A stretch of 64,000 nucleotides of DNA from Desulfitobacterium chlororespirans DSM 11544 (GTDB lineage Bacteria; Bacillota; Desulfitobacteriia; Desulfitobacteriales; Desulfitobacteriaceae): NCBI RefSeq assembly GCF_900143285.1, contig NZ_FRDN01000003.1, positions 372,001 through 436,000 on the forward strand. The letters run 5' to 3'. Numbering within the stretch: position 1 is the first letter of the stretch; every line of letters begins with the position of its first letter. The translations under genes and the position numbers were made by a program. Below are positions 34,416 to 43,565 of this stretch, in pieces. A model generated the notes under the pieces. The model was given only the letters and a program-made list of their open reading frames with translations, did not search any database and was not told the origin of the DNA.

Positions 34416-35417
34416 CTACAAAGCAGCAGAAGACGGCAGGGCCCGCTCGACGGTCACCTGCTTCTTGATACAGACGCCATCCTCCCGGCAGAAAAAAGCT
34501 TCCAGATACTCGGCCTCCCGGTCATAGATCGCCCGGGTCCTGAGCACCTTGCCGCTGTTGTCCCTCTTCTTGGTCTCAACGATCCAATAGGCGGTCTCCT
34601 CTTCAGTGATAATCCTGTCCGGCACTTCTTCGGGGTGATATTCCCCACGGGAGACTACAGTGCTGTCTGCTCCCATCTGCAGAATCACGATCTCTTCCGG
34701 CGGATACATCATACGGATGGAGAGCTGTATAGAGATGCTGTCCTTGACGGTTGTACCATTTTCCGTCATGGTGTAATCGGCTTTCATGGTCTGAGTAAAA
34801 GCCCCGCCCTCACTCTGCTCTCCCCCGGAAGACATGCCGCTGCCGGAGGTAACATAAACCCGGCCGTCGGCACTCTGATACATGGAATTGAAATAATAGG
34901 TCCGCCCGGAGCCCACAGGCACATAGATCGTACCTTCCAGCTCGACGCTGTTCCCTCCGTCGCTGCTGTGCAGGCTGGTATGGCCGTCGCTGATTCCTTC
35001 ATCAGAGCCGGTGGTTAAATAGCCCTCCCCCTCTTCGCTGTCAGGAACCCGCAGAGAATAGTAGGCTATGCCCTCCACGCCCGGAAAGTCATACTCTTCC
35101 CTTTCCACCTGATGGCCGCTCACCCCATCAGTCAGGATCTGCTTAGTCAATTCAGCATAGAGCCGCCCCTGATACTTCTCCCCGGCACCGTCAGGCACAA
35201 TCTCGCCACCCGGTCCACCCGGTAAACTACGAACATTATCTTCAACATATCCTGCAAAATCGAACAGATCCAAATACTCCGTGGTCACAAACACCCCGAC
35301 CAGCCTGTCTTCATAGCCTCCGGCGCTTCCCTCTTCCTTGGCCAGCTGGCACCCGGTCAGGAAGCATCCTATGAACATCAGCAGGCAGAGCCCCATGAAC
35401 CCCTCTTTAATCCTCAT
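34416..35417 (-). CDS. putative lipoprotein of unknown function
   Basis: A 333-residue secreted protein. A signal peptide ends in the lipobox LTGC (Cys near residue 23), so it is predicted to be lipid-anchored on the outer face of the membrane. The mature part is rich in Gly, Ser and Glu and largely beta, with segments such as GVFVTTEYLD and YYFNSMYQSADGRVYVTSGS. No family was recognised. The start at 35417 follows GGAGGAAGAGG and overlaps the end of the XRE gene by 11 nt, so it belongs to that operon. Confidence 0.75.
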   Translation of the reverse strand: MRIKEGFMGLCLLMFIGCFLTGCQLAKEEGSAGGYEDRLVGVFVTTEYLDLFDFAGYVEDNVRSLPGGPGGEIVPDGAGEKYQGRLYAELTKQILTDGVSGHQVEREEYDFPGVEGIAYYSLRVPDSEEGEGYLTTGSDEGISDGHTSLHSSDGGNSVELEGTIYVPVGSGRTYYFNSMYQSADGRVYVTSGSGMSSGGEQSEGGAFTQTMKADYTMTENGTTVKDSISIQLSIRMMYPPEEIVILQMGADSTVVSRGEYHPEEVPDRIITEEETAYWIVETKKRDNSGKVLRTRAIYDREAEYLEAFFCREDGVCIKKQVTVERALPSSAAL

Positions 35418-35634
35418 CCTCTTCCTCCAGCTTTCCATCGAATTTCAAAATATCTCCCACATCGCACTCCAGATGCCAGCAGATCTTATTGATGGTGCCA
35501 AAACGCACCCCTTTGGCCTTGCCGCTGCGCAGAATGGACAGATTCGCTTCCGTAATCCCCACCAGAGCGCACAGCTCCTTCGAGGTCATGCCCCGGGCCT
35601 TCAATACATCCTCCAGATGAACCTGTATCCCCAT
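35407..35634 (-). CDS. YozG-like XRE regulator
   Basis: A 75-residue helix-turn-helix protein: VHLEDVLKARGMTSKELCAL, then GITEANLSILRSGKAKGVRF and the NKICWHLECDVGDILKF ending that is typical of YozG/HTH_26 proteins. The ATG at 35634 follows GAGAGG. It lies 10 bp behind a membrane-protein gene, the usual partner of this family, and overlaps the lipoprotein gene. Confidence 0.88.
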   Translation of the reverse strand: MGIQVHLEDVLKARGMTSKELCALVGITEANLSILRSGKAKGVRFGTINKICWHLECDVGDILKFDGKLEEEDED

Positions 35635-35644
35635 TCCGCACCTC

Positions 35645-36637
35645 TCAGATAAACATGTCGTTATCGTCCTTAAGCCCCTTATTTTCCTCGATAAACCGGG
35701 CAACCAGCAGGACGGCCAGCACAAAAGCCAGGGAGAATACAGGAATCTGCACCGAACTGTTGATCACCAGCAGTTTTTGAGCCAAAAGAAGCTGCAGCAG
35801 ATTAAAGGCTATGCTGCTCAGCACTGTAGCCGCCAAAGCGGTACCGCACAGCCGGGCTAACCGGTCGGCCCCTTTCACACTTTCTGCAGAATAACGATCC
35901 GCTCCCATGTCCTCCAGCAGCCGGAGGGCGGCGAAGGTCACCATAACATTAAAAAGATAAGGCAGGGCGTTCACCGCAAACTGGAGAGCCAGAAAAACAT
36001 AGCTCACTCCCAACAAATGCTCATTACCGTTGTTGCCCGCCTGCAAGGCTGCCAGGGAATGAAGAAGCTCCCGGAAAGAGGCGCCGAAAATCAAATAGAC
36101 AAAAACCACGGTCAACAGGCTCAGCAAAACCATCATATAGTGCTGAAGTCTGACCGTACTGCTCTCAAAGCAAAGACGCAGCAGCCGCAAAACGAAATAG
36201 CCGCACACCAGGGAATACACCGTGCCCCCCAGTACCGCTTTACCCACAGCCAGCCCGGCCCCCCCTGAGCCTCCCAGGGCTCCGCCGAAAAGGGAACCGA
36301 TCATCCCCGGATTCGTCATAAAGTACAGCACGGGGAACAAAACAACGCTCAAGAGCGCCAGCAATCCGTCTTCCCGCTGCAGCTCCCGCTTCCTGCTCAG
36401 AAGGAACAGGCTCAGAAGAGGCAAAAGCGCGGCGGCCCCATAAATCATCAACGCCGCTGCATTCCCAGCCCCTCCGGAAAGAGAAAGCATCCGCAACAGA
36501 AGACCCAGCTGTTCAAAAGGAAAAGCCATGGCCGCTGTAAACCCGGAGGAAAAGGAGGTCTGCAGAATGTTGAACAGAATACAGATCGCCCCTTCTATCC
36601 CCAGCACCATCCCCAATACCTTGTGTTTCATACCCAC
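35645..36637 (-). CDS. multi-TM membrane protein, DUF2975-like C-terminus
   Basis: A 330-residue integral membrane protein with about eight TM helices. Its last 80 residues (AESVKGADRLARLCGTALAA, ending FIEENKGLKDDNDMFI) look like DUF2975 proteins, which are commonly encoded just before a YozG-type regulator as here. The N-terminal half is extra relative to the usual ~160-residue DUF2975 protein and shows a Gly-rich stretch (FGGALGGSGGAGLAVG). Function is unknown; the regulator pairing suggests stress or envelope sensing. Confidence 0.72.
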   Translation of the reverse strand: MGMKHKVLGMVLGIEGAICILFNILQTSFSSGFTAAMAFPFEQLGLLLRMLSLSGGAGNAAALMIYGAAALLPLLSLFLLSRKRELQREDGLLALLSVVLFPVLYFMTNPGMIGSLFGGALGGSGGAGLAVGKAVLGGTVYSLVCGYFVLRLLRLCFESSTVRLQHYMMVLLSLLTVVFVYLIFGASFRELLHSLAALQAGNNGNEHLLGVSYVFLALQFAVNALPYLFNVMVTFAALRLLEDMGADRYSAESVKGADRLARLCGTALAATVLSSIAFNLLQLLLAQKLLVINSSVQIPVFSLAFVLAVLLVARFIEENKGLKDDNDMFI

Positions 36638-36683
36638 CTCTAAAATAATTATTATTCAACGATAATTATTTGTATTATAAACC

Positions 36684-36701
36684 GACAAATTATTGTTTGT
36701 C
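36684..36701. promoter_or_regulatory. candidate operator of the YozG-type operon
   Basis: GACAAA-N6-TTTGTC palindrome in a very AT-rich promoter that also carries repeated ATAATTATT (36645-36670). Confidence 0.45.
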
Positions 36702-36764
36702 AATAATTTCTCCTCTCTCACTTACAAAGCAGCTTCATCATCCGGCACAACCTACTGCCGACAA

Positions 36765-36811
36765 ACAACAGGACACGCTAAGCGGCATACCGCCTCATCG
36801 TGTCCTGTTGT
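36765..36811 (-). terminator. terminator of the sugar-acid operon
   Basis: 13-bp arms ACAACAGGACACG and CGTGTCCTGTTGT with an inner GCGG/CCGC hairpin, 23 bp past the end of the last dehydratase gene; T-rich after the stem on the minus strand. Confidence 0.75.
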
Positions 36812-36833
36812 CATACCCAGACCTATGATTGTT

Positions 36834-38015
36834 TTATTTTACAGTGACGATCTCACTGTTAGCGAAGGCATATTCAGAAATTTCATTGCCCAGGCCGGGA
36901 AGTTCAGGAATGCTGTACTCTCCGTTGACCGGCTGATAATCGTAGATAGAAAGCTGCTTATTCCAGGAGCTCAGGTTGAACACATGATGCTCATGGATGA
37001 CAAAATTGGGAATGACCGCTTCCAGATGGAGGGCCGCAGCCGTGGAAAGAGGGCTGGCGCAGACGTGAGCCTGGACGCCGATATCATAAGTGTGAGCCAT
37101 ATCGCAGATCTTCTTGCCTTCTGTGATGCCGCCGCAATTGCCCAGATCCGGCTGAATCAATTGCAGGGACTGATCTTCAAAGTAAGGCGCGTACTGCCAT
37201 CTGGAGTAAATCCGCTCCCCGCTGGCGATGGGCATTTCCAGCTTGTCGGCGATATATCTGGCTGTCTTGGGATTGGGAGTGTTGGGCTCTTCAAAATAAA
37301 AGATATTGTATTTCTGAACGGCCCGTCCCAACTGAACGGCACTCTGAGCATCCGGGAAGGAGTGGTTTTCCATGATAATGTCCACATTAGGGCCTACAGC
37401 CTCTCTTACCGCCGCCACACGGGACTCCACCAGATTCACATAATAGGGTTTGAGCAGACCGGTTCTTTCTTCCTCGGTAAACTGCTCCCCTTTCTCATTA
37501 AACTGAAAAAAATCCACCTTGACGCAGTCATAGCCTTCAGCAACGGCTTTCTTGGCATTGTTATAATAATGCTCAGGGGAGGTAGCCGCTATCGTGCCTT
37601 CTCCCCAGCCGAACTGCAGCTGGCTGGCATAAGTTCTCAGCTTATCGCGCTTCTTGCCGCCCAGCAGCTTATAGACAGGGACCTTAAAGTATTTCCCTTT
37701 GATATCCCAGAGAGCGATATCCAGAGCGCTCATGCCGGCAAAGGTGATGGGACCGCCATTCTGCCCCCAGAAGGTTCTCTTATACATGATTTCCCAGATC
37801 ACTTCATTATCCAGGGGATCCCTACCGATGAGCATAGCCGCCAAATCCTTGACCATGCCAAAAGCCGCCGGCGCACCGGTGCAATAAGCGATAGCCGCCT
37901 CACCGTCTCCGTAGATTCCTTCATCCGTATAGATCCGGCAAAGTACAGGCCTCCAGGGTGTTGATGCCGTCGCAACACCATTCACCATCATCACGTCAAT
38001 TTTAGTAATTTTCAT
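36834..38015 (-). CDS. enolase-superfamily (mandelate racemase/sugar-acid dehydratase) protein
   Basis: A 393-residue MR/MLE-family enzyme. It shows the capping domain, then a barrel with Lys/Asp of CVKVDFFQF, a metal-ligand segment IIMENHSF, Glu of YFEEPNTP, Glu of IASGERIYSRW and the His of QAHVCASPLS. This pattern suits acid-sugar dehydratases such as galactonate, galactarate or mannonate dehydratase; the substrate is not certain. The start is the second ATG (38015), 8 nt from GGAGG. It is the last gene of a three-gene run with a close paralogue and an MFS transporter. Confidence 0.85.
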   Translation of the reverse strand: MKITKIDVMMVNGVATASTPWRPVLCRIYTDEGIYGDGEAAIAYCTGAPAAFGMVKDLAAMLIGRDPLDNEVIWEIMYKRTFWGQNGGPITFAGMSALDIALWDIKGKYFKVPVYKLLGGKKRDKLRTYASQLQFGWGEGTIAATSPEHYYNNAKKAVAEGYDCVKVDFFQFNEKGEQFTEEERTGLLKPYYVNLVESRVAAVREAVGPNVDIIMENHSFPDAQSAVQLGRAVQKYNIFYFEEPNTPNPKTARYIADKLEMPIASGERIYSRWQYAPYFEDQSLQLIQPDLGNCGGITEGKKICDMAHTYDIGVQAHVCASPLSTAAALHLEAVIPNFVIHEHHVFNLSSWNKQLSIYDYQPVNGEYSIPELPGLGNEISEYAFANSEIVTVK

Positions 38016-38087
38016 CGCCATTTCCTCCAGTCATTTTATTATTTTTATAGAAAGTCAGGTGAAGTGAGCTAATTGTCCTTCAATGCC

Positions 38088-39275
38088 TTACTTCACTGTC
38101 ACAATCTCCGCTTGGGCCAAAGCCGCTTCGGAAAGCTCCTGACCAATACCAGGAAGCTCGGGAACTTCAAAATAACCATTCTGCGGTTGATAGTCATATT
38201 TGCACAGACCAATATTTTCAGGCAGCAAAGCAGCCGCATGGTGTTCATGAATCACGAAATTGGGGATAACCGCTTCCAACTGCAGGGCTGCCGCGGTAGC
38301 AATGGGACCGCCGCAGATATGCATCTGCACACCGCAGTCATAAACATTGGCCATATCGCAGATTTTTTTACCTTCCGTAAGTCCGCCGCAATTGCCCAGA
38401 TCCGGTTGGATGATGTGCAGGGAACGATCTTCGAAGAAAGGCCTGTAGCCCCAGCGGCTGTAGATTCTCTCCCCGCTGGCCACGGGAATTTTTACACTAC
38501 TGGCAATTTCCTTCATCGATCCGGCATTCAAAGGATGAACAGGCTCTTCATAGTAGAAGCAGCGGAATTGCTCCAGCTCTCTGCCCAGTTGAATTGCCGT
38601 ATTGGTATCGGTCAAGGAGTGCAGCTCAATGATGATATCCAGACCAGGGCCGCCGGCTTCCCGGATCGCGGCCACTCTATCCACAGCAACTTTGAGCTGA
38701 TCATATTCCAGCAGTCCATAATTGCTCCAGCCCATCCACTGGCCTTTCAAGTCAAAGCCCACCGGGTCAACTTTGATGCAGGTATAGCCTTCCGCCATGG
38801 CTTTACGGGCCGCCTCTGCATATTCCTCAGGCCTGACGAGAGCTGCACTCTTCGTCCCCCAGTCAAATTGGATCTGGCTGGCATAAGCCCGAAGCTTGTC
38901 GTTGGTTTTTCCGCCCAGCAATTTATAGACAGGCACACCTAAAGCTTTGCCCTTAATATCCCAAAGAGCAATATCAATGGCGCTGATAGCTGCAAAGATC
39001 ACGGTGCCGCCGCCCATTCCCCAGAAGGTCATCCGGAAAATCTTTTCCCAGATTTGCTCATTATTGAAAGGATCCATGCCGATGATCAATTTACCAAAGT
39101 CACGAGCCATACCGAATTGGGCAAATTCAGCATTGCCATAAGCCAGCCCTATTTCACCGTATCCGGAAATCCCCTCATCGGTATTGATCCGGACAACCGT
39201 AGGATTCCAGGGGGTCCCCTCCACGGCAGGACGGCCGTTCGTTAACTTAATCACATCAACACTGGTTATTTTCAT
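38088..39275 (-). CDS. enolase-superfamily sugar-acid dehydratase, paralogue
   Basis: A 395-residue paralogue of the downstream gene, similar along its length (KITxVDV opening, DIALWDIKGKxxxVPVYKLLGG, IASGERIYSRWGYRPFFEDRS, QPDLGNCGGLTEGKKICDMA). It has CIKVDPVGF and HICGGPIATAA near the catalytic positions. The two enzymes probably act on related acid sugars, or one on an epimer of the other's substrate. A hairpin lies between it and the transporter gene upstream, which may lower its expression. Confidence 0.85.
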   Translation of the reverse strand: MKITSVDVIKLTNGRPAVEGTPWNPTVVRINTDEGISGYGEIGLAYGNAEFAQFGMARDFGKLIIGMDPFNNEQIWEKIFRMTFWGMGGGTVIFAAISAIDIALWDIKGKALGVPVYKLLGGKTNDKLRAYASQIQFDWGTKSAALVRPEEYAEAARKAMAEGYTCIKVDPVGFDLKGQWMGWSNYGLLEYDQLKVAVDRVAAIREAGGPGLDIIIELHSLTDTNTAIQLGRELEQFRCFYYEEPVHPLNAGSMKEIASSVKIPVASGERIYSRWGYRPFFEDRSLHIIQPDLGNCGGLTEGKKICDMANVYDCGVQMHICGGPIATAAALQLEAVIPNFVIHEHHAAALLPENIGLCKYDYQPQNGYFEVPELPGIGQELSEAALAQAEIVTVK

Positions 39276-39341
39276 CTTGCTTTCCTCCCTGATTTAATAT
39301 TTTTATAGATAGTAGAAAATTGGCTTGCTGCACAAGGAGAC

Positions 39342-39368
39342 ACTGTCCCAGTAATCTACCGGGACAGT
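39342..39368 (-). terminator. hairpin between transporter and dehydratase genes
   Basis: ACTGTCCC/GGGACAGT stem with an 11-nt loop in a 115-bp gap. No T-run on the minus strand, so it may attenuate or stabilise rather than end the transcript. Confidence 0.5.
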
Positions 39369-39390
39369 ACATCACACTTTTATAAAGAGA

Positions 39391-40719
39391 TTACTTGGCA
39401 ACCCCGGTTGCAGTTTTTCCATTCGAATGGCTCTCGTCTTTCTTGATCTTCAGGGTAATGACCAAGAAGAAAGAAACTGCGGCACAAAGGAGCTGAAATA
39501 CCAGGACACCGGTGCTTCCGAAAGAGGAAACCTTAATATAACCAATGATCAGATTGCCAGCAAACCCTGCAAAGCTGGATAAAGAGTTAATAAGGGCCAA
39601 GCCGATGGCCAGTGCCTCTCCGGAAAGATAAAGGGAGGGAATCGCCCAGTAAGGACCATAGAAGGCATAATTGCCGATCCCGGTCAAGGCCAGTGCCACA
39701 AGTTTGACGGTAATGCTGTCGGAGAAGGCAATGACACCCAGAGCCGCCGCAAAGATTAGCATAGGAATTCCGGCGTGCCAAATCCGTTCATTGGTTCGGT
39801 CGGAATGAGGCCCCCACCAGAGCATGAAGAGCGCTCCCAGGATTCCGGGCATCATCATAATCCAACCCACAGTGGTGTTGCTGAAGCTCGTGGAAAATTC
39901 TTTAACCAAAGTTGGTGTCCAGAAGGCGAACGTCTGAGCAGTAACTTGAATGAACATATAGATGAAGCCCAATCTCCAAATCGTCGAATATTTAAAGACA
40001 TCCTTAAGCTTGAAGTGTTCGGTTTCTGTTTTGTTGGCTAACTCCCCTGCCAATTCGCCTTTAACCCAGGCTTTTTCTTCGGCGTTGAGCCAGTTGGCCT
40101 CATCCGGGCTGTTCTTCAGATAACCCCAGGTCAAAAAGGCACCGGCTACAGCCAGGAGACCTTCGATCATAAATACCCATCTCCAGCCGTCATGACCAAG
40201 CCAATGGACATTCGCCATAATCTGAGTGGCAAAGGGAGCACCAATGGAGTTGGCGATGGGAGCCGCCAGAAAGAACATCGAAATAATTCCCGCACGGTAT
40301 CTGGAAGGGAAAAAGAAGGTAAAGTAGTACATCATCCCGGGAAAAAAGCCGGCTTCCATAATACCTAATAAAATACGAAGAATAGCGACATGGGTAAAGT
40401 TTTGTGCCCAAAACATACCACAGGTGACAAGTCCCCAGGTGAACATGATCCGGCCCAGCCAAAGTCTGGCTCCCGTACGGTGCATCAGCATATTGCTGGG
40501 AATTTCAAAAAAGAAATAGCCGACAAAAAACATAGCGGTCAAAGAACCAAAAGCTTCCGGTGAGATACTTAAGGCTTTATTCATATCCAAAGCAGCATAA
40601 CCCAGGTTGCCTCTGTCAATAATGTTGATGATGTACAGAATAATGGATAAGGGAATAATGTGCCTGATGATTTTCGCCATAGCGCTTTTTTCTACAGCCG
40701 AAGGATTAACAACGCTCAT
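39391..40719 (-). CDS. MFS transporter, anion:cation symporter (ACS) family
   Basis: A 442-residue, 12-TM importer. Its N-terminus (LYIINIIDRGNLGYAALDM, then FFEIPSNMLMHRTGARLWLGRI) is characteristic of the ACS family, which takes up hexuronates, galactonate, phthalate and similar organic anions. It is first in the operon with two acid-sugar dehydratases, so it should bring in their substrate. The promoter region holds a nested inverted repeat and a motif shared with the GntR gene at 44.4 kb. Confidence 0.9.
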   Translation of the reverse strand: MSVVNPSAVEKSAMAKIIRHIIPLSIILYIINIIDRGNLGYAALDMNKALSISPEAFGSLTAMFFVGYFFFEIPSNMLMHRTGARLWLGRIMFTWGLVTCGMFWAQNFTHVAILRILLGIMEAGFFPGMMYYFTFFFPSRYRAGIISMFFLAAPIANSIGAPFATQIMANVHWLGHDGWRWVFMIEGLLAVAGAFLTWGYLKNSPDEANWLNAEEKAWVKGELAGELANKTETEHFKLKDVFKYSTIWRLGFIYMFIQVTAQTFAFWTPTLVKEFSTSFSNTTVGWIMMMPGILGALFMLWWGPHSDRTNERIWHAGIPMLIFAAALGVIAFSDSITVKLVALALTGIGNYAFYGPYWAIPSLYLSGEALAIGLALINSLSSFAGFAGNLIIGYIKVSSFGSTGVLVFQLLCAAVSFFLVITLKIKKDESHSNGKTATGVAK

Positions 40720-41131
40720 AAATTTGCCTCCTAGTATAAAGATAGGGTCTTTACAAGTCAGTTCAGCCTAGGGATTTCTGCGTAACTAACTGTTCATAGC
40801 GTCTTCCAGAATTAGTTTTGTCACCTCATTTCCGGTTTAATCCAAATAACTTAGTGCACTTTTTAATAAAGTTATTTACTCTTTCCCTAAGAGCCTGGAT
40901 TAAATACCTTACCCCCTTTACAATCTGATCGCTCTGATCGCTTTTTCGGACTCTGTCTGCTGTACGCCCGACTGTTGTTTGTTGTACGTTGTACGTTGTT
41001 GGTTGTTCGCTATCTAGTGCATATATTACATCAATCTTGTTTTCTTTGCAAGGAATTAATTTATTTTTTTTGAATATTTAATGTTAGATATATTGGAATA
41101 CTTTAAACCATCTGTATTCTCCCATAAGAAC
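40720..41131. promoter_or_regulatory. long upstream region of the sugar-acid operon
   Basis: This stretch contains no gene. Nested inverted repeats at 40836-40904 (TTTAATCCA/TGGATTAAA outside, AAATAACTT/AAGTTATTT inside) could fold as a structured leader. At 40971-41008 GTTGT/GTACGTT repeats occur in tandem. At 41001-41017 the minus strand reads CTAGATAGCGAACAACC, like CTAGCTAGCGAACAGTCACC upstream of the second GntR gene, a candidate operator. Confidence 0.45.
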
Positions 41132-41165
41132 TAAAAAGAGCTGCTGTTCCGCGAACAGCAGCTCT
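41132..41165 (-). terminator. terminator of the first gntR gene
   Basis: Perfect 13-bp stem AGAGCTGCTGTTC/GAACAGCAGCTCT with a 3-nt loop and a T-run on the minus strand. Confidence 0.88.
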
Positions 41166-41196
41166 CTCGATCTCAGACCTTATCTGGATTTCTTCC

Positions 41197-41964
41197 TTAA
41201 GCAAACCAGCTTGAATCATGTTTAATATAGATTTTTTTGCATCCTTCAAAGTCTTTTTCTTTAATATAGTTATAAATAAGCATATGTTCAAACCGCTTGT
41301 ACTCAAGCACCGTCCCGCCTTTTTCAAAATAATTATAGGCAAAATGGTTATAGGCCCTTTCAAACCTGGCCAGAATATAGCGATGAATCGATTCACGGGC
41401 CAGATTAAAACAGTTGATATACAGTGTATTATGAGACATTTTGAAGATCTGATAATGAAAATCCAGATCGGCGTTGACACTATCCATAAAATATTCTTTA
41501 TCAAAGCTCTGATCCGTATAGCTTTCCGTTAACCTTTTGCAGAGCTCATCGCATTCTTCCGCCAGTTTTTTCAGAACGGCAAGTTCCTTTTCCGTGCCTT
41601 TCTCAATGGCCAGCCGAACTGCTTCAATCTCAAACAACCTTCTGAATTCCCTGATATCGTTTTCATCCTCAGGCTGTAAGGTAAATTCAGTCACTTCACT
41701 GATATATTTTCGAAAGTCAAAGCTTAAGACGAAGGTTCCTTCCCCCACCCTTGTCTCGACTATGCCCAGGATATTGAGCTTCTGCAAGGCGCCCCGAACC
41801 GTCAGCCGGTTCACGCCAAAGTATTCAGCCAGCTCATTCTCCGACGGCAGCTTATCTCCAATCTGCCATTTACCCGAGATAATTCCTTCTTTAAGGGCAT
41901 TGTAGACCTGTTCTGTGAGAGGCAATCTCTTGAGCTTTCTTTTTGTATTAAAACCCTTCTCCAT
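41197..41964 (-). CDS. GntR-family (FadR/FCD subfamily) regulator 1
   Basis: A 255-residue repressor. The winged helix (LTEQVYNALKEGIISGKWQI, SENELAEYFGVNRLTVRGAL) is followed by an FCD-type helical ligand domain with His residues in DFHYQIFKMSHN that usually hold a metal and organic acid. The ATG at 41964 is preferred over a TTG at 42009, though its ribosome-binding site is weak. It is a paralogue of the GntR protein at 43.6-44.4 kb, with near-identical DNA-reading helices, so both may bind the same operators at this sugar-acid locus. Confidence 0.87.
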   Translation of the reverse strand: MEKGFNTKRKLKRLPLTEQVYNALKEGIISGKWQIGDKLPSENELAEYFGVNRLTVRGALQKLNILGIVETRVGEGTFVLSFDFRKYISEVTEFTLQPEDENDIREFRRLFEIEAVRLAIEKGTEKELAVLKKLAEECDELCKRLTESYTDQSFDKEYFMDSVNADLDFHYQIFKMSHNTLYINCFNLARESIHRYILARFERAYNHFAYNYFEKGGTVLEYKRFEHMLIYNYIKEKDFEGCKKIYIKHDSSWFA

Positions 41965-42141
41965 AAAGCTTTCAATCGTTCCCTTTTCCCTAATATTTGA
42001 ACACCCCAAAAAACGCCGGCATCAACATTTAGTATGGCCAGCAGACACTTATACAGTTCATTATATCATATATTGTCAGTATTTATAATCTCAAAATTGC
42101 TATTACTATCATTTTTTTCCTGCTCCTCCCCATTATCCCCT

Positions 42142-43378
42142 CTAGGTCAGGGACACCTGCTTCTTCCTGAAAATAAGCTGCAAAAGAAGGATGAGCAGCA
42201 GATTAACCACAATAAAAACGCCATAAGCCGTCAGATAGGTTCCGGTTACATCGACCATAAAACCTACCAATGAATAACCAATGGCACCGCCAAGGGACAT
42301 CATCAGGGTTAAGGTTGAGAATATTTTCGCATAATCCCTCAAACCAAAAAGCTCCGCCACCCAGATCGGAATGGGTATGGTAAGAATCGGATTGCCCAGT
42401 CCGATTAAGATCGTCAATAAATAAGCTTTGGCCGGACTTCCATCCACCAAAAAGGCCGAGGCTAAAGCCAACCCACACACACTGAACAAAAACCAATTGG
42501 TCGCAGTGATCCCAAAGCGGTCGATGATGGCCCCCGTCAAAAGCTTGCCGATGATCAAGGTTCCCCCGAACAGTGAAAACACTACCGCCGTAAACATGGG
42601 CTCATAACCTATGGAAATCAAAAAAGAGGGGAGATGATTATTGATAGGGCTGATCATGATTCCCACAGCAAGCGCCGTGACCACCAATCCCCAATATCTT
42701 ATGGTCCTCAGAGTTTCCGCAAAGGTCAGCCCTTTAACCTGGCCAGCCGCTTTCTGATCAGGGCAGGTCGCATAACCGTACGGCTGCAACCCTTTTTCCC
42801 CAGGCTCATTTCTAATCAGCAGGAAGGTCACACTGACAAGGGCGGCAATCAACAGGCCATAAAATGTAAAGGCCTTCGCCAAGCCAAACCCTTCAATCCA
42901 ATAAGCCACGATAGGAGGGAAAATCATACTCCCGATCCCGGACCCCATAGCGCTGAGACTGATAGCGAGTCCTCTCTTGGTGCTGAACCAGCGGGTAATC
43001 AAGAGGGTGGCAGGAACCAGGCCTCCGCCGCCGGAACCGATGCCCACCAGCAACGCGGCGACATAACACTGCGGCAATGTTCTGCACAGCGAAAAGAAGA
43101 AAACCCCCGGCCACGCACAAACCAAAGATAAACATAGCCTTCCGGGTACTGTATCTCTGATAGATTCTGCCGCTGAACATTAAAATCAGAGTACTGCCGA
43201 CGCTGATCATGGACATTACCGTGGAAACCTGGGTTTTCGTCAGCTCCAGCTCCTCAGCCAGAGGTGTGACAAAGATCGAAAAAACGTTAAGCGCCAGGCC
43301 AACACAGCACAATACCATGATCATACAGCCCAGAATAATCAACCAGCCGTAATGAAGTTTTTTTTGAGGCTCATTCAT
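42142..43378 (-). pseudogene. OFA-like MFS transporter, frameshifted
   Basis: Together two overlapping frames encode one 12-TM MFS protein of the oxalate/formate-antiporter type. The N-terminal part (opening MNEPQKKLHYGWLIILGCMI) runs to about 43065, and the C-terminal part continues one frame over (YVAALLVGIGSGGGG onwards) to 42142. A single missing base near 43062-43068 would restore LYVAALLVGIG. Flanking motifs are well kept, so the loss is recent, a sequencing error, or programmed. The first ATG overlaps the stop of a 53-residue two-TM gene. Position between two gntR genes suggests organic-acid transport. Confidence 0.8.
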
Positions 43379-43536
43379 GCTGTACTTGCCAACATGTACC
43401 CTAAGGTGATACACCAGCAGATTAAAGTTAAGGCCATAAAGATCCATTTGGGTTTTTGCTTTCTTTTTTTCGTCAGGACCAGGGTAATTATTCCGAAGAC
43501 AATAAAGCCGGTCAGGGCAAGATTGGCCAACGTCAT
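43375..43536 (-). CDS. small two-TM protein, probable MFS transporter small subunit
   Basis: A 53-codon gene with a strong GGAGGAG site 7 nt before its ATG at 43536. The product has two hydrophobic helices (LALTGFIVFGIITLVL and IFMALTLICWCITLGYML) separated by the basic KKRKQKPK turn. Its TGA overlaps the ATG of the OFA-like MFS gene as ATGA. Small membrane partners are encoded next to some OFA-type transporters; equivalence is inferred from size and coupling. It is intact although the transporter gene is frameshifted. Confidence 0.72.
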   Translation of the reverse strand: MTLANLALTGFIVFGIITLVLTKKRKQKPKWIFMALTLICWCITLGYMLASTA

Positions 43537-43565
43537 TCAAACTCCTCCATTATTTAAATATGCTG

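Noticed and set aside
36693-38942. Long plus-strand frames opposite the two dehydratase genes
   Set aside because: They mirror the codon structure of the enolase-superfamily genes and show no domain features.
40971-41008. GTTGT-rich tandem stretch considered as a CRISPR-like or satellite repeat
   Set aside because: Units are only 7-9 bp, imperfect and without spacers; treated as promoter-region repeat.
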